Translations under genes and position numbers: made by a program
Notes under the pieces: model-generated
The model's input: the letters and a program-made list of their open reading frames with translations, nothing else
What the model was told of the DNA's origin: nothing
Database searches by the model: none
Assembly (NCBI GenBank): GCA_002320285.1
Contig: DCKE01000027.1
Coordinates: forward strand, 202,272-266,271
Direction of reading: 5' to 3'
Source: Flavobacteriaceae bacterium UBA1682
GTDB lineage: Bacteria > Bacteroidota > Bacteroidia > Flavobacteriales > Flavobacteriaceae
DNA: 64,000 bases
Shown here: positions 18,517 through 27,321 of the stretch, piece after piece
How positions within the stretch are numbered: the stretch's first letter is position 1
How the letters are laid out: each line of letters opens with the position of its first letter

Positions 18517-19596
18517 ATGAGCAGTAATTATTATGCTGTAGTGATGGCAGGTGGTGTAGGATCTCGTTTTTGGCCAGTGAGTACACCAGAATTTCCTAAG
18601 CAATTTCACGACATGTTAGGTACTGGAGAAACGTTAATTCAAAAAACATTCTCGAGGTTATCTCAATTGATTCCGACAGAGAACATTTTGATATTAACCA
18701 ATAAAGCCTATAAAGATATCGTTATGGAGCAATTGCCGTTTGTCGACCAGAATCAAGTGATTTTGGAACCGGATATGCGCAATACCGCACCCTGTATCTT
18801 ATATGCAGCAATGAAGATTAAAGCCAAAAATCCCGATGCAGTAATGCTTGTCGCGCCTAGTGATCATTGGATTGAAGATGAGGTACAGTTTGTGGCCAAT
18901 CTGCAGCGAACTTTTGATATTTGCCAGCGCGAAAATGTATTGATGACTTTAGGTATTTTACCGACTTTCCCCAACACCGGTTACGGTTATATCGAATTTG
19001 ATAAATTGGATTCTAGCCAGGTCAAAAAGGTCGTGCAGTTTAGAGAAAAGCCCGATTATGTTACCGCGCGAAAATTTATTCAAAGCAGACATTTTCTATG
19101 GAATTCCGGGATTTTTATTTGGAGCGTTTCAGCTATATTAGAGGCTTTTAGTAAATTTCAACCGGATATGATGTCGCTTTTTGAGCTAGGTGAAAATTAT
19201 TATAACACCGATCGTGAAGAAGGTTTTATTTTAGAGAATTATTCAAAAGCTGAAAATATTTCAATCGATTATGCTATTATGGAAAATGCGTCAAACGTAT
19301 TTGTATTACCAGCAACCTTTGATTGGAATGATTTGGGTACATGGGGGTCGCTTTACGAGAAGTTACCTAAGGATGCTGGAGATAATGCCATTATTAATGC
19401 CCGGGCTGTCATGGACCATGCGACTAATAATATAGTGCGTACGGAAACAGACAAGTTAGTAGTCATCGACGGACTCCACGATTATATTGTAGTAGACGAA
19501 AAAGATGTGCTGCTGATTTATCCCAAAAAGAAAGAACAAGATATCAAAAAAATACTGTCCAAAACAGAACAGCTTTTTCCGAGAACAAAAGATTAA
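18517..19596 (+). CDS. manC: Mannose-1-phosphate guanylyltransferase
   Basis: It makes GDP-mannose from mannose-1-phosphate and GTP, for fucose/mannose-containing glycans. It has 359 residues from the ATG at 18517. An ATG eight codons upstream (18493) overlaps the previous gene and adds an unlikely extension. The nucleotidyltransferase signature MAGGVGSRFWPVS and the downstream PKQF are at the N-terminus, APSDHWI is at about 110-116, and FREKPD is the sugar-phosphate region. It lacks the C-terminal phosphomannose isomerase domain of bifunctional enzymes, as is usual for this short form. A strong terminator follows. Confidence 0.93.
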   Translation: MSSNYYAVVMAGGVGSRFWPVSTPEFPKQFHDMLGTGETLIQKTFSRLSQLIPTENILILTNKAYKDIVMEQLPFVDQNQVILEPDMRNTAPCILYAAMKIKAKNPDAVMLVAPSDHWIEDEVQFVANLQRTFDICQRENVLMTLGILPTFPNTGYGYIEFDKLDSSQVKKVVQFREKPDYVTARKFIQSRHFLWNSGIFIWSVSAILEAFSKFQPDMMSLFELGENYYNTDREEGFILENYSKAENISIDYAIMENASNVFVLPATFDWNDLGTWGSLYEKLPKDAGDNAIINARAVMDHATNNIVRTETDKLVVIDGLHDYIVVDEKDVLLIYPKKKEQDIKKILSKTEQLFPRTKD

Positions 19597-19598
19597 CT

Positions 19599-19630
19599 AA
19601 CAAACGAACCCTTTCAACGGTTCGTTTGTT
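19599..19630 (+). terminator. Intrinsic terminator after manC
   Basis: A 12-bp perfect stem AACAAACGAACC/GGTTCGTTTGTT (19599-19610 with 19619-19630) starts 3 bp past the stop. The gap from here to 19790 shows nothing further except a small inverted repeat (AGGTGTTT/AAACGCCT) near 19709. Confidence 0.8.
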
Positions 19631-19792
19631 GTATACGGGAGAGGTGTTTCTGGTGTGATTAAAGGACAACTACTTGAGAAAGGCGCTTACTATGCGAAAC
19701 TCTCTAGAGGTGTTTAAAACGCCTTTAATGGTGGTGGTTGGAGGTGAGTAGGTGCGTTGGCAACAAATAAGGCTTGCTAATAGTTTGTAAAT

Positions 19793-19820
19793 AAAAAAGA
19801 GTACCCTTAGAAGGTACTCT
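19793..19820 (-). terminator. Intrinsic terminator of the mlaE-mlaF operon
   Basis: The stem GAGTACC/GGTACTC (19799-19805 with 19813-19819) has an A-run on its left, which is a T-run for minus-strand transcription. It lies 76 bp past the mlaF stop. Confidence 0.8.
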
Positions 19821-19895
19821 CTCTTAAACTATTTTAAGAATTATAACTAACAGGTCTAAAAATACATAATTAATTTATAATTAGGACGATATATT

Positions 19896-20672
19896 TTATT
19901 TTTTATTAGATTCCATCTGTAGACTGACTCTGCGGATCTCCTTAAAGAGCTCTGAAGAGTAGACAAAGTCAATGATGTCTTCGTTTTCCGTTCGTAGAAT
20001 TTCTTTGTGGGTTCCTGTCCATGCCAATACCCCATTCTTTAAAAATACGATATTTTCTCCAATTTCCAAAACGGAATTCATATCGTGTGTATTGATTACT
20101 GTAGTGATTTGATATTCGTGTGTAATCTCTTGGATCAGGTTATCGATTACAATAGCTGTTTTTGGATCTAGGCCCGAGTTGGGTTCGTCACAAAATAAAT
20201 ATTTCGGATTATTTACAATCGCTCTAGCTATGGCAACTCGTTTTTGCATACCTCCCGAAATTTCAGACGGTAATTTCTTATTAGCACCTTCTAAATTTAC
20301 GCGATCAATGACTTCGTTAGCTCGCATCATAATCTCTTTAGTGGTTTTTGTCGTGAACATACGCAAAGGAAAAGCGATATTTTCTTCCACGGTCATGGAG
20401 TCAAATAGAGCACTTCCCTGGAAAACCATTCCGATTTCAGTTCTAAGAGTCCGTTTGTCATCTTTGCTTAGATCCGAGTATACCCGCCCGTCAAAAATGA
20501 TTTTTCCCGTATCAGGAGTATGTACACCTAAAAGCGTTTTCAGTAAAACGGTCTTTCCAGATCCACTTTGTCCGATAATCAGATTGGTTTTACCGGTCTC
20601 AAATGTGGTGCTAATTCCCTTTAAAACTTTTTGTCCGTCGAAGGATTTTTCAATATCTTGAACCTCTATCAT
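19896..20672 (-). CDS. mlaF: ABC transporter ATP-binding protein, MlaF-like
   Basis: This is the ATPase partner of the MlaE-type permease, energising phospholipid transport between inner and outer membranes. It has 258 residues from the ATG at 20672. The longer frame to 20732 overlaps the permease gene and has no family support. Walker A is GQSGSGKT, the signature is ISGGMQKRVAIARA, and Walker B is YLFCDEPNSGLDP. The ISGGMQKRV variant is typical of Mla/Tgd-type ATPases. Its start overlaps the mlaE stop by 4 bp (ATGA), showing translational coupling. The MCE-domain partner (MlaD) is not in this operon. Confidence 0.9.
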   Translation of the reverse strand: MIEVQDIEKSFDGQKVLKGISTTFETGKTNLIIGQSGSGKTVLLKTLLGVHTPDTGKIIFDGRVYSDLSKDDKRTLRTEIGMVFQGSALFDSMTVEENIAFPLRMFTTKTTKEIMMRANEVIDRVNLEGANKKLPSEISGGMQKRVAIARAIVNNPKYLFCDEPNSGLDPKTAIVIDNLIQEITHEYQITTVINTHDMNSVLEIGENIVFLKNGVLAWTGTHKEILRTENEDIIDFVYSSELFKEIRRVSLQMESNKK

Positions 20673-21415
20673 TTGCTTAAAAGTAATTGTGTTAATACAT
20701 AATTGGTAAGAATGATTGCCACACTTGTCCATACGAATGCAGTAGTACTCGCTTTACCAACTTCCAAGGCTCCACCACTCATATAATAACCATAAAAGGA
20801 AGGAATAGTTCCGAGTAAAAATCCAAATAAGGCGGTTTTGATGAAAGCGTAAACAATATGAAAAGGAATAAATTCATCTTGTAGTCCGGTAATAAACTCT
20901 TCAGAAGAAACAAATCCACCAGCAACACCAGCAACCCATCCTCCTAAAACACCTAAAAACATACTAATCCCGATAACGAAAGGGTAGAGTGAAAGTGCAA
21001 TTAATTTAGGGAATACCAGATAATTTAGGGAATTGATTCCCATAACCTCAAGAGCATCGATTTGCTCGGTAACTCGCATCGTTCCGATTGTCGAAGTAAT
21101 GAAAGATCCCATTTTACCAGCCATGATGATGGAAATAAAAGTAGGTGCAAATTCCAAAATCACCGACTGTCGGGTTGCAAATCCGATAAGGTATTTGGGG
21201 ATTAGCGGATTAGTTAAGTTAAGGGCGGTTTGTATGGCTACTACACCACCGACAAAAAAGGAAAGAAAAGCGACGATTCCCAAAGAACCGATGATTAATT
21301 CATCGATTTCCTTAAAAATTAATTCGCGCATAACACTCCATTTAGTAGGTCTGCTAAAAATTTCTTTTAGCATAATGAAGTATTTCCCTATTTGAGTTAA
21401 TATCTGTCGAATCAT
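20669..21415 (-). CDS. mlaE: MlaE-family lipid ABC transporter permease
   Basis: This inner-membrane permease of 248 residues has five to six hydrophobic segments. The conserved MlaE stretches are visible: VGGVVAIQTALNL, EFAPTFISIIMAGKMGSFITS, RVTEQIDALEVMGINSL and PLNYLVFPKLIAL-like sequence. With MlaF it forms the core of a transporter that maintains outer-membrane lipid asymmetry. The 4-bp overlap with mlaF confirms the pair. The start ATG at 21415 gives the expected N-terminus. Confidence 0.9.
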   Translation of the reverse strand: MIRQILTQIGKYFIMLKEIFSRPTKWSVMRELIFKEIDELIIGSLGIVAFLSFFVGGVVAIQTALNLTNPLIPKYLIGFATRQSVILEFAPTFISIIMAGKMGSFITSTIGTMRVTEQIDALEVMGINSLNYLVFPKLIALSLYPFVIGISMFLGVLGGWVAGVAGGFVSSEEFITGLQDEFIPFHIVYAFIKTALFGFLLGTIPSFYGYYMSGGALEVGKASTTAFVWTSVAIILTNYVLTQLLLSK

Positions 21416-21483
21416 AGATTTAAAAATAATGGCTAAATTACCAATTACAATTGAGTTTCTGTATGCTGAACTAAAAAAATGAC

Positions 21484-22332
21484 CTATATTAATTTAGATT
21501 TTATTTTTTTCCAACGATAGTTTCTAATAAAACGCCCTTGTTCATCCGTTACCAAATAAGGGGCCTGTTGTTTTTTGGCTTGATAATAACCTTGAATATA
21601 ATCAAAAAACAGTAACGGCTTTTGTTTTTTAAGGGCCAATTTTAAAGCGGCGATAGCAGTAATTGCAATGCCGTATTGTAATCTGTAAAAAGCTTCGCCT
21701 TGTTTATAGCGTGCTGCTTTGTTATAGACAGCTCCAGTAGGTTTCAGATGTTTAACGTGTAAATGGGGTAAAGTGACGATTTTCCAATGGTAAAAACGGC
21801 ATAATAACTCATCGACCGTATCCCAGCCCATAGCCGGTTTTAAGCCGCCCATTTGTTTATAAAATGTTTTGCGATAGGCTTTAAAAGCTCCGCGAATATG
21901 ATCTTTATCGGTTAAACTTTCCAACACCCATCGGCCATTTTTTTCGATGTAGGCAAATCCTCCCGCCATACCCACTTCGGGATCCTGTTCAAAAACAGTC
22001 ATGATATCTTCAAAATACCGTGTCGGTAAAATTAAATCGGCATCTAATTTTACAATCACATCATAAGAGGCATGGAGCTGATTGAATCCTTCTTGAAAGG
22101 CTTGTATGACTTTGCTTCCCGGCAAGTGTATGTTTTCAGACTGCTTATGGATCAATTGAATCCATGGATACTTTGCTTGAAACTCCAAAACTATATCAGC
22201 GGTTTTATCCGTCGAGTTATCGTCAACCACTACCAACTTATTCGGCAGTTTGGTTTGCCCTACTAGAGATTGTAAAGTTTGTGCAATAAAGGCTTGTTCG
22301 TTATAGGCCGGTATGATAATGCAATATTCCAT
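21484..22332 (-). CDS. Family 2 glycosyltransferase
   Basis: This is a GT-A-fold inverting glycosyltransferase of 282 residues that probably acts at the cytoplasmic membrane on a glycan intermediate. The N-terminal YCIIIPAYNEQAFIAQTL is the family opening, VVDDNSTDKT is at about 35-44, and the metal-binding DxD is D97-A-D99 (VKLDADL). A short basic C-terminus follows without clear membrane helices. Donor and acceptor cannot be deduced. Its start overlaps the stop of the methyltransferase gene (TAATG), so the two are translationally coupled and probably modify the same product. Confidence 0.88.
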   Translation of the reverse strand: MEYCIIIPAYNEQAFIAQTLQSLVGQTKLPNKLVVVDDNSTDKTADIVLEFQAKYPWIQLIHKQSENIHLPGSKVIQAFQEGFNQLHASYDVIVKLDADLILPTRYFEDIMTVFEQDPEVGMAGGFAYIEKNGRWVLESLTDKDHIRGAFKAYRKTFYKQMGGLKPAMGWDTVDELLCRFYHWKIVTLPHLHVKHLKPTGAVYNKAARYKQGEAFYRLQYGIAITAIAALKLALKKQKPLLFFDYIQGYYQAKKQQAPYLVTDEQGRFIRNYRWKKIKSKLI

Positions 22333-22856
22333 TATTTTATTTTTTCGGCATAAACCATATAGTACCTTGGTGTGAATAAACGCAATATCGGACGAATACC
22401 CAATTTACTAACGGGATTGGTCCATTGCTGACGGTCTACTATTTGATATCCGGACTTTTCTAACAGCCAATCGAGTTGCCAACTTTCAAATTCGTGGTAA
22501 TGGCGGTCGCGCAGATCTGTCTTACTTTGATAGGCTGGACTAAACCAAAGTCTCAAAGGAACGGATATAATAATTTTGTCCGCTCTACAGTTTTTTAAAA
22601 CGGTGTACGGATTGAGTAAATGTTCAAATATTTCAAAGGCCGTCAGGGCGGTATAATTATTATTTGTCAGTGCTGAGAAATCTTCGTCCAGATCTTCTCC
22701 GAGTGTATTGTGAACATCGAATCCACGTTCTTTGATTAATTGGGAAAGCGGATTGGCTACTCCCAAATCGAGGATCTGATCGGATTTAGAAAGGTGTTTT
22801 TCTATAAAGTCCAAAGTGATTTGGAAGCGTTTAGTAGGGTAAGTATTTTCGTACAT
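22332..22856 (-). CDS. SAM-dependent methyltransferase
   Basis: This small class I methyltransferase of 174 residues has motif I as ILDLGVANP at about 28-36, followed by an acidic strand end (LGEDLDED). ALTAFEIFEHLLNPYTVL is the motif II/III region typical of ubiE-like and sugar methylases. It is shorter than many relatives but appears complete. It is coupled by an overlapping stop/start to the downstream glycosyltransferase, suggesting glycan or glycolipid modification. A TAACTTTG promoter element lies about 27 bp upstream. Confidence 0.8.
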   Translation of the reverse strand: MYENTYPTKRFQITLDFIEKHLSKSDQILDLGVANPLSQLIKERGFDVHNTLGEDLDEDFSALTNNNYTALTAFEIFEHLLNPYTVLKNCRADKIIISVPLRLWFSPAYQSKTDLRDRHYHEFESWQLDWLLEKSGYQIVDRQQWTNPVSKLGIRPILRLFTPRYYMVYAEKIK

Positions 22857-22882
22857 ATTAGTTTATAGAAAAGTTGAATGGA

Positions 22883-22890
22883 CAAAGTTA
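22883..22890 (-). promoter_or_regulatory. -7 promoter element TAACTTTG for the methyltransferase-glycosyltransferase operon
   Basis: Plus-strand CAAAGTTA is the reverse complement of TAACTTTG. It sits divergently to the flippase promoter. Confidence 0.5.
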
Positions 22891-22921
22891 AAAAAAATAG
22901 TCGTTTCCCGTTTTTAGAAAG

Positions 22922-22929
22922 TATATTTG
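22922..22929 (+). promoter_or_regulatory. -7 promoter element TATATTTG before the flippase gene
   Basis: It is an exact match to the Bacteroidota -7 element, 22 bp before the ATG at 22951. Confidence 0.6.
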
Positions 22930-22950
22930 TATTTATATTCATATAAATCA

Positions 22951-24408
22951 ATGGGTAAAAAAATTTCCACCAAACAAGCCGTGCTGTTTACCGTAATTAA
23001 TTACGTAGGGGTATTGATTGGAATTGTTTCTACCATCTTGATCTATCCGAGAAATAAGGAGCTGTTGGGTATCATCCGATATGTTGAAGCCTGTACGCAA
23101 ATCATGTTTCCCATTCTTGTTTTGGGAAGCACACATGCCCTGATCAATTTCTACCCAAATCTCAACGCGAAGTTACAACAGAAATTGTTTGGCTTTAGTC
23201 TGGTGTCAATTTTTAAATTAGCTGGAGTGATGTTGTTGGTGCTGTTGATCAGTATACCTTTTTCGTGGTCTGAACCGATGGATTATATTTGGATGGCTTT
23301 TGTACTATCCATTTTTATGGCTTATATTGAATTGTTTCGCAGACAGGCGACCAACTTACAGAAGTTAGCTGTTCCTACTTTATACGAAAAAATCATTCCA
23401 AAAATTACCTTGCCGCTATTGTTTCTATTGGTGATGTATCAATCCATAAGCATTAATAGCGCTTTGTGGATTTATGTGTTTACTTTTGGCTTTATCATGA
23501 TTTTAGTAGGATACTATGTCTATACAAATTATGCCTTTAGAATTCACAGACATTTTGACGATCTTTTTGCTGAGGTGAGCAAAAAACAATATTATTCGTA
23601 TAGCTTATATTCGTTTGCAGGCAGTTTTGGGGCTTTTTTCGCTTTTAGAGTGGATTCGTTAATGATTCCTAATTTTATCTCTTTTGAAGCTAACGGAACA
23701 TACAATATCGGGGTGACTTTGGCGTCTGCCTTATCGATTCCAGCCACAGGGGTTTTTGCTTTATATGCACCTATCATTTCTGATTTCATTAAAAACAAAC
23801 AATGGCGCGAATTGAATGATAAATACAAAGAAATTTCCAAGACCTTGTTTTTTATTGCGGCTTTACTCTATTCCTGTATCGTAGTAGGAATTGAGCCTCT
23901 TTTTAAAATGATGCCTACTTATGATAATTTGGCAGCATCGATTCCCGTTATTTTATTGTTGGGATTGAATGTGGTGATCAATATGTCTACGGGCTTTAAT
24001 ACGGAGATTATTTCGTATTCTAAGTATTATAGATTTAATTTGATTTCCATCTTATCCCTGATGGTGCTCAACGTAGCATTAAATCTCGTTTTACTAACAC
24101 AAACGGACTTAGGCATACTCGGGGTGGCCTACTCTTCCTTGGCATCCTTAGCCTTGTTCAATGCAGCAAAAACTTTTTACATTTATAAGACCATGCATTT
24201 ATTGCCGTTTGATATGGATTTTTTAAAGATGATCGGGGTCTTTGGACTTACTTTATTCGCGGTGTATTCCCTGCCTTTTCTCTCTGTGAATTTGATTGAC
24301 TTTAGTGTGAAAGTAATCTTGGTTTTAACAATCAATACGGCGGTAATGTATTTTACTTCTTGGTGTCCGCCAATCAAATATTGGATAAAGCGTGTCATTG
24401 GAAAGTAG
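22951..24408 (+). CDS. Polysaccharide/lipid-linked oligosaccharide flippase (MATE/MVF-like)
   Basis: This is an integral membrane protein of 485 residues with about 12-14 hydrophobic segments, in the style of Wzx and related polysaccharide exporters. The N-terminal KKISTKQAVLFTVINYVGVLIG resembles family members that begin with a short basic tail and helix 1. It likely translocates lipid-linked glycan to the periplasmic side. I chose the ATG at 22951; the ATG eight codons upstream overlaps the -7 promoter element. The neighbouring glycosyltransferase, manC and ugd support a surface-polysaccharide role, though no polymerase or initiating transferase is present here. Confidence 0.85.
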   Translation: MGKKISTKQAVLFTVINYVGVLIGIVSTILIYPRNKELLGIIRYVEACTQIMFPILVLGSTHALINFYPNLNAKLQQKLFGFSLVSIFKLAGVMLLVLLISIPFSWSEPMDYIWMAFVLSIFMAYIELFRRQATNLQKLAVPTLYEKIIPKITLPLLFLLVMYQSISINSALWIYVFTFGFIMILVGYYVYTNYAFRIHRHFDDLFAEVSKKQYYSYSLYSFAGSFGAFFAFRVDSLMIPNFISFEANGTYNIGVTLASALSIPATGVFALYAPIISDFIKNKQWRELNDKYKEISKTLFFIAALLYSCIVVGIEPLFKMMPTYDNLAASIPVILLLGLNVVINMSTGFNTEIISYSKYYRFNLISILSLMVLNVALNLVLLTQTDLGILGVAYSSLASLALFNAAKTFYIYKTMHLLPFDMDFLKMIGVFGLTLFAVYSLPFLSVNLIDFSVKVILVLTINTAVMYFTSWCPPIKYWIKRVIGK

Positions 24409-24430
24409 TTGACTTTGTACAGCCGTATAT

Positions 24431-24471
24431 AACTAGTGAATAACTGATAACTATGTAGTTATTCACTAGTT
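24431..24471. terminator. Bidirectional hairpin between convergent genes
   Basis: A 15-bp perfect stem (24431-24445 with 24457-24471, first arm AACTAGTGAATAACT) lies between the flippase and the KAS III-like gene, which converge. It is not flanked by a strong T-run, so its termination efficiency is uncertain. Confidence 0.6.
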
Positions 24472-24487
24472 ATTGTTCACAATGTTT

Positions 24488-25546
24488 TTAAAACTGATAA
24501 ACCATAGCGTTGATATTCATACCTCCACCAACTGATGCAAATAGAATAACATCTCCCTTCTTAAATTGGTGATGAATCATTTCATTGCGCATGATCATAT
24601 CAAATAGAGTAGGTAGTGTGGCAACACTACTATTGCCCAACATATGAATACTCATGGGCATGATGTTTTCAGGCACTTCCTTGTCGTAAAGTTTATAAAA
24701 ACGCGAAACAATGGCTTCGTCCATTTTTTCATTGGCTTGGTGTATGATTATTTTTTTTAAGTGATCAATGGCTACACCGCTTTTATCCAAACAATTTTTC
24801 ATCGCTTGCGGCACTTGCTGTAAGGCAAATTCGTAGATCTTTCGACCGTGCATTTTTATATAACGCGTATCCGGATCTAGGTCTAGATTGTAGGACTTTC
24901 CGAAAAACAGATAAAAGGCCTCTTCATAGGTAAATGAACCTGTTTCATGGGCTAAAATTCCACCTTCACTAGCATCAAATTCATAAATAGTTGCACCTGC
25001 TCCATCGGCGTAAATCATCGAATCTCTATCGTGGAGATCAATAACTCGAGATAGCGTTTCGGCACCAATGACCAAGCATCTTTTGGCAATTCCAGCATCT
25101 ATGAAGGCCTTGGCTTGGATAGATCCTTCGAGCCAACCCGGGCAACCAAATAAAATGTCGTAGGCAACACAACGCGAATTTTTAATGCGCAAGTTGTGTT
25201 TCACCCGTGCAGCCAAAGTGGGTAACAAATCCGTCTGGATTGCTCCCTTTTTTACATCACCAAAATTATGTGCAAAGATGATATAGTCCAGAGTCTCTGG
25301 ATCAATTTGCGCCGCTTCTAAGGCTTTTTGTGCCGCGTAAAAACCCATGTCCGACGTCAATTTGTCGTCGTCGATATAACGTCTTTCTGCGATTCCCGTA
25401 ATCTCTTGCAGTTTTCTGGCAATAACTTCGTTAGAATGTTTTAATACCGTTCCGTGTTCGTCCCGAAAATCGAATTTGTCAAAATCTTTATTAGTAACCG
25501 CGTTTTTAGGGACAAAACTTCCCGAACCAATTATCCTTACCCCCAT
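24488..25546 (-). CDS. 3-oxoacyl-ACP synthase III family protein
   Basis: This FabH-like condensing enzyme of 352 residues has catalytic cysteine C135 in FGCPGWLEGS, histidine H269 in IIIHQANEKMDEA and asparagine N305 in LGNSSVATLPT, completing the Cys-His-Asn triad. The GCPGW context and the length differ from the housekeeping FabH (about 320-330 residues), so it may be a secondary KAS III with another acyl substrate. It is not in a fatty-acid gene cluster: its neighbours are a convergent flippase and a long AT-rich gap. No acyl carrier protein lies nearby. The start ATG at 25546 gives the classic MGVRIIGSGSFVP opening. Confidence 0.88.
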   Translation of the reverse strand: MGVRIIGSGSFVPKNAVTNKDFDKFDFRDEHGTVLKHSNEVIARKLQEITGIAERRYIDDDKLTSDMGFYAAQKALEAAQIDPETLDYIIFAHNFGDVKKGAIQTDLLPTLAARVKHNLRIKNSRCVAYDILFGCPGWLEGSIQAKAFIDAGIAKRCLVIGAETLSRVIDLHDRDSMIYADGAGATIYEFDASEGGILAHETGSFTYEEAFYLFFGKSYNLDLDPDTRYIKMHGRKIYEFALQQVPQAMKNCLDKSGVAIDHLKKIIIHQANEKMDEAIVSRFYKLYDKEVPENIMPMSIHMLGNSSVATLPTLFDMIMRNEMIHHQFKKGDVILFASVGGGMNINAMVYQF

Positions 25547-25895
25547 GTTTTTCTGTTGAATTTTATTAGCTAACGCGTAAAATAGTCCTTAATTATTGAA
25601 GGTTTATAAATTATTAAATCGTTCAATATATATAAAAGTAGTAATTAATTTCTAGTTAGTAATCAAAGACAATTATTATTTCTGCAGTGGGATTTATTAA
25701 ATTTTATATAAAACATAAAATCAATACTTAATGTGCAGACTATTAGTTGTATGTAGCCGAAATGGCGTTTTTTGATTTTCATTTTTGCCGACTAGAAATT
25801 TTTAAATATTTCGAAGATGCTGATGTTTAGAACGAATTTACTGTTAATTATTGTTAGAAATATATTGTTAAAAAAATCGCATTTCACAACTATGC
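25547..25895. other. AT-rich intergenic region, no gene seen
   Basis: This stretch of about 350 bp contains no convincing reading frame, RNA or hairpin. It separates two divergent transcripts, and the control elements of the DUF4374 operon begin right after it at 25896. Confidence 0.6.
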
Positions 25896-25918
25896 TTATT
25901 TAGATTGATTTAAAATAA
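25896..25918 (+). promoter_or_regulatory. Operator-like 23-bp dyad, site 1 (upstream of DUF4374 operon)
   Basis: It begins TTATTTAGATT and ends AAAATAA. The reverse complement ends TCTAAATAA, the same half-site as sites 2 and 3, with the same 23-bp length. A metal-responsive repressor such as Fur is inferred from the genes controlled. Confidence 0.55.
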
Positions 25919-25955
25919 AGTTAGTAAAAAATTATGTTATAAGAATTTTATCTAA

Positions 25956-25963
25956 TAGTTTTG
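25956..25963 (+). promoter_or_regulatory. -7 promoter element TAGTTTTG of the DUF4374-TonB receptor operon
   Basis: It matches TAnnTTTG and is flanked on both sides by operator-like dyads, one only 2 bp downstream. The gene starts 36 bp later. Confidence 0.6.
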
Positions 25964-25965
25964 CA

Positions 25966-25988
25966 TTATTAAAATTCAGTCTAAATAA
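25966..25988 (+). promoter_or_regulatory. Operator-like 23-bp dyad, site 2 (overlapping the likely transcription start)
   Basis: It begins TTATTAAAATT and ends TCTAAATAA, sharing arms and length with site 1 and with the site at 34613. Its position over the expected start of transcription fits repression. Confidence 0.6.
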
Positions 25989-25999
25989 ATATAATACAA

Positions 26000-27238
26000 A
26001 TGAAAAAAATTAAATGGAGCGTTTTAGCAATGCTTTTAGCCGGAGTCATGACCACATCATGTGATAAAAGTGATGATAGTACACCAGTCAATCCCATTCA
26101 AAAAGGGGAAGAACGATATGTCATTGCTGCAGTGCCGGTTGAGTTTTCAGATACCGCCGATTATTTATTAACCTCCGAGACTTTAGAGAGTGGTAGTATT
26201 ACAACCTCGGGTAATGGGATTGAGCAAGATGGCTATCGCTACTATTTAACGGTTAAAAACAAGTTTTATAGTATGTTGTACGGACAAGGTGGGCCTGGGG
26301 CTGTGACTACCTATAGTCTTAGTACAAACGGGAAACTGCAAAAAACCAATGATTTTGTGACAGAAACTGTACAGGTTATTTCGGAAGTAGGCGGTGATAT
26401 TATGCTGTGTAAAGTACCGCGTTCTGGTCAAACAGAAGCAAGATGGTTTAATATAGATACCAATAAGAACGAGATTGTAAATAGCGGTGCTATTGATATC
26501 GTTCAATTGGCCAATAACGGAGAAAGAGCACACTTTACCGGTTTTACACTAGTCGGCAATAAGCTAGTAGCTCCGTATATGAGTATACGCGGTGTTGCTG
26601 GTGGCGATGTTTGGGGAACTTCTTACCCAAATAGCAGCTGGGCCGCGGTTTATTCTTATCCAAGTATGACCTTAGATAAAGTGATCACAGACAACAGAAC
26701 GAGTTATTTAGGCGGCTATTACCTCAACGGTCTGGCTCGTGTTGAAAATGGCGATGCTTACGGATTCTCTTCAGCCAATGTAAAAGGGGATCAAGATCAA
26801 TTATTGACAACAAATCCTTCTGCGATTGTTAAAATAAGCGGCAAAACAGTTGATTTTGACAGCAGTTACTTCTTTAATTTAGAACAGGTTTCAGGTGGTG
26901 CTTATATCGTTGATTTTAAATACGCAGGAGAGGGTAATTTTATTGCTCGTATGATTGATGATAAAGGATCCAACAATGATGAAATCAAATTTGCAGCAAT
27001 TAATGTATACAATAAAACTTTTAAATGGGTAACGGGCTTGCCAAACAATCTTAAGGACAGCGGTTTTGCAACCAAAGGTGATTATGCTCCAATGGACGGT
27101 AAAACCGTTTTTGTAGGTATCAATGCTCCTGAGGGATCTTATGTATATAAATTTGATGCCGTTGCGGCAACTGCAACGAAAGGATTGAAAGTAGAAGGAG
27201 GTAGAATTACGGCTATCTCTAAAGTATCCGCGGAATAA
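26000..27238 (+). CDS. DUF4374 family lipoprotein
   Basis: This predicted lipoprotein of 412 residues has a signal ending MTTSC with lipidated C21, then a Ser/Asp-rich linker. The body looks like a beta-propeller-type fold with repeated GxxxY and NxxxI strands. It fits the DUF4374 family, which in Bacteroidota commonly accompanies TonB receptors for iron or siderophores (recollection). The receptor gene starts 84 bp downstream on the same strand with no clear terminator between, so an operon is likely. The promoter is flanked by two operator-like dyads. Direct ligand binding at the outer membrane is inferred. Confidence 0.82.
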   Translation: MKKIKWSVLAMLLAGVMTTSCDKSDDSTPVNPIQKGEERYVIAAVPVEFSDTADYLLTSETLESGSITTSGNGIEQDGYRYYLTVKNKFYSMLYGQGGPGAVTTYSLSTNGKLQKTNDFVTETVQVISEVGGDIMLCKVPRSGQTEARWFNIDTNKNEIVNSGAIDIVQLANNGERAHFTGFTLVGNKLVAPYMSIRGVAGGDVWGTSYPNSSWAAVYSYPSMTLDKVITDNRTSYLGGYYLNGLARVENGDAYGFSSANVKGDQDQLLTTNPSAIVKISGKTVDFDSSYFFNLEQVSGGAYIVDFKYAGEGNFIARMIDDKGSNNDEIKFAAINVYNKTFKWVTGLPNNLKDSGFATKGDYAPMDGKTVFVGINAPEGSYVYKFDAVAATATKGLKVEGGRITAISKVSAE

Positions 27239-27321
27239 TTTATAAATTTTAAAAAACAAAACAACTCCCTATGGAGTTGTTTTGTTTTTGGAATTCACAT
27301 AAACTGATAAAAAAATTCAGC

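Noticed and set aside
20179..20661. 160-codon plus-strand frame opposite mlaF
   Set aside because: It lies fully antisense to the Walker and signature motifs of the ATPase and has no protein-like features of its own.
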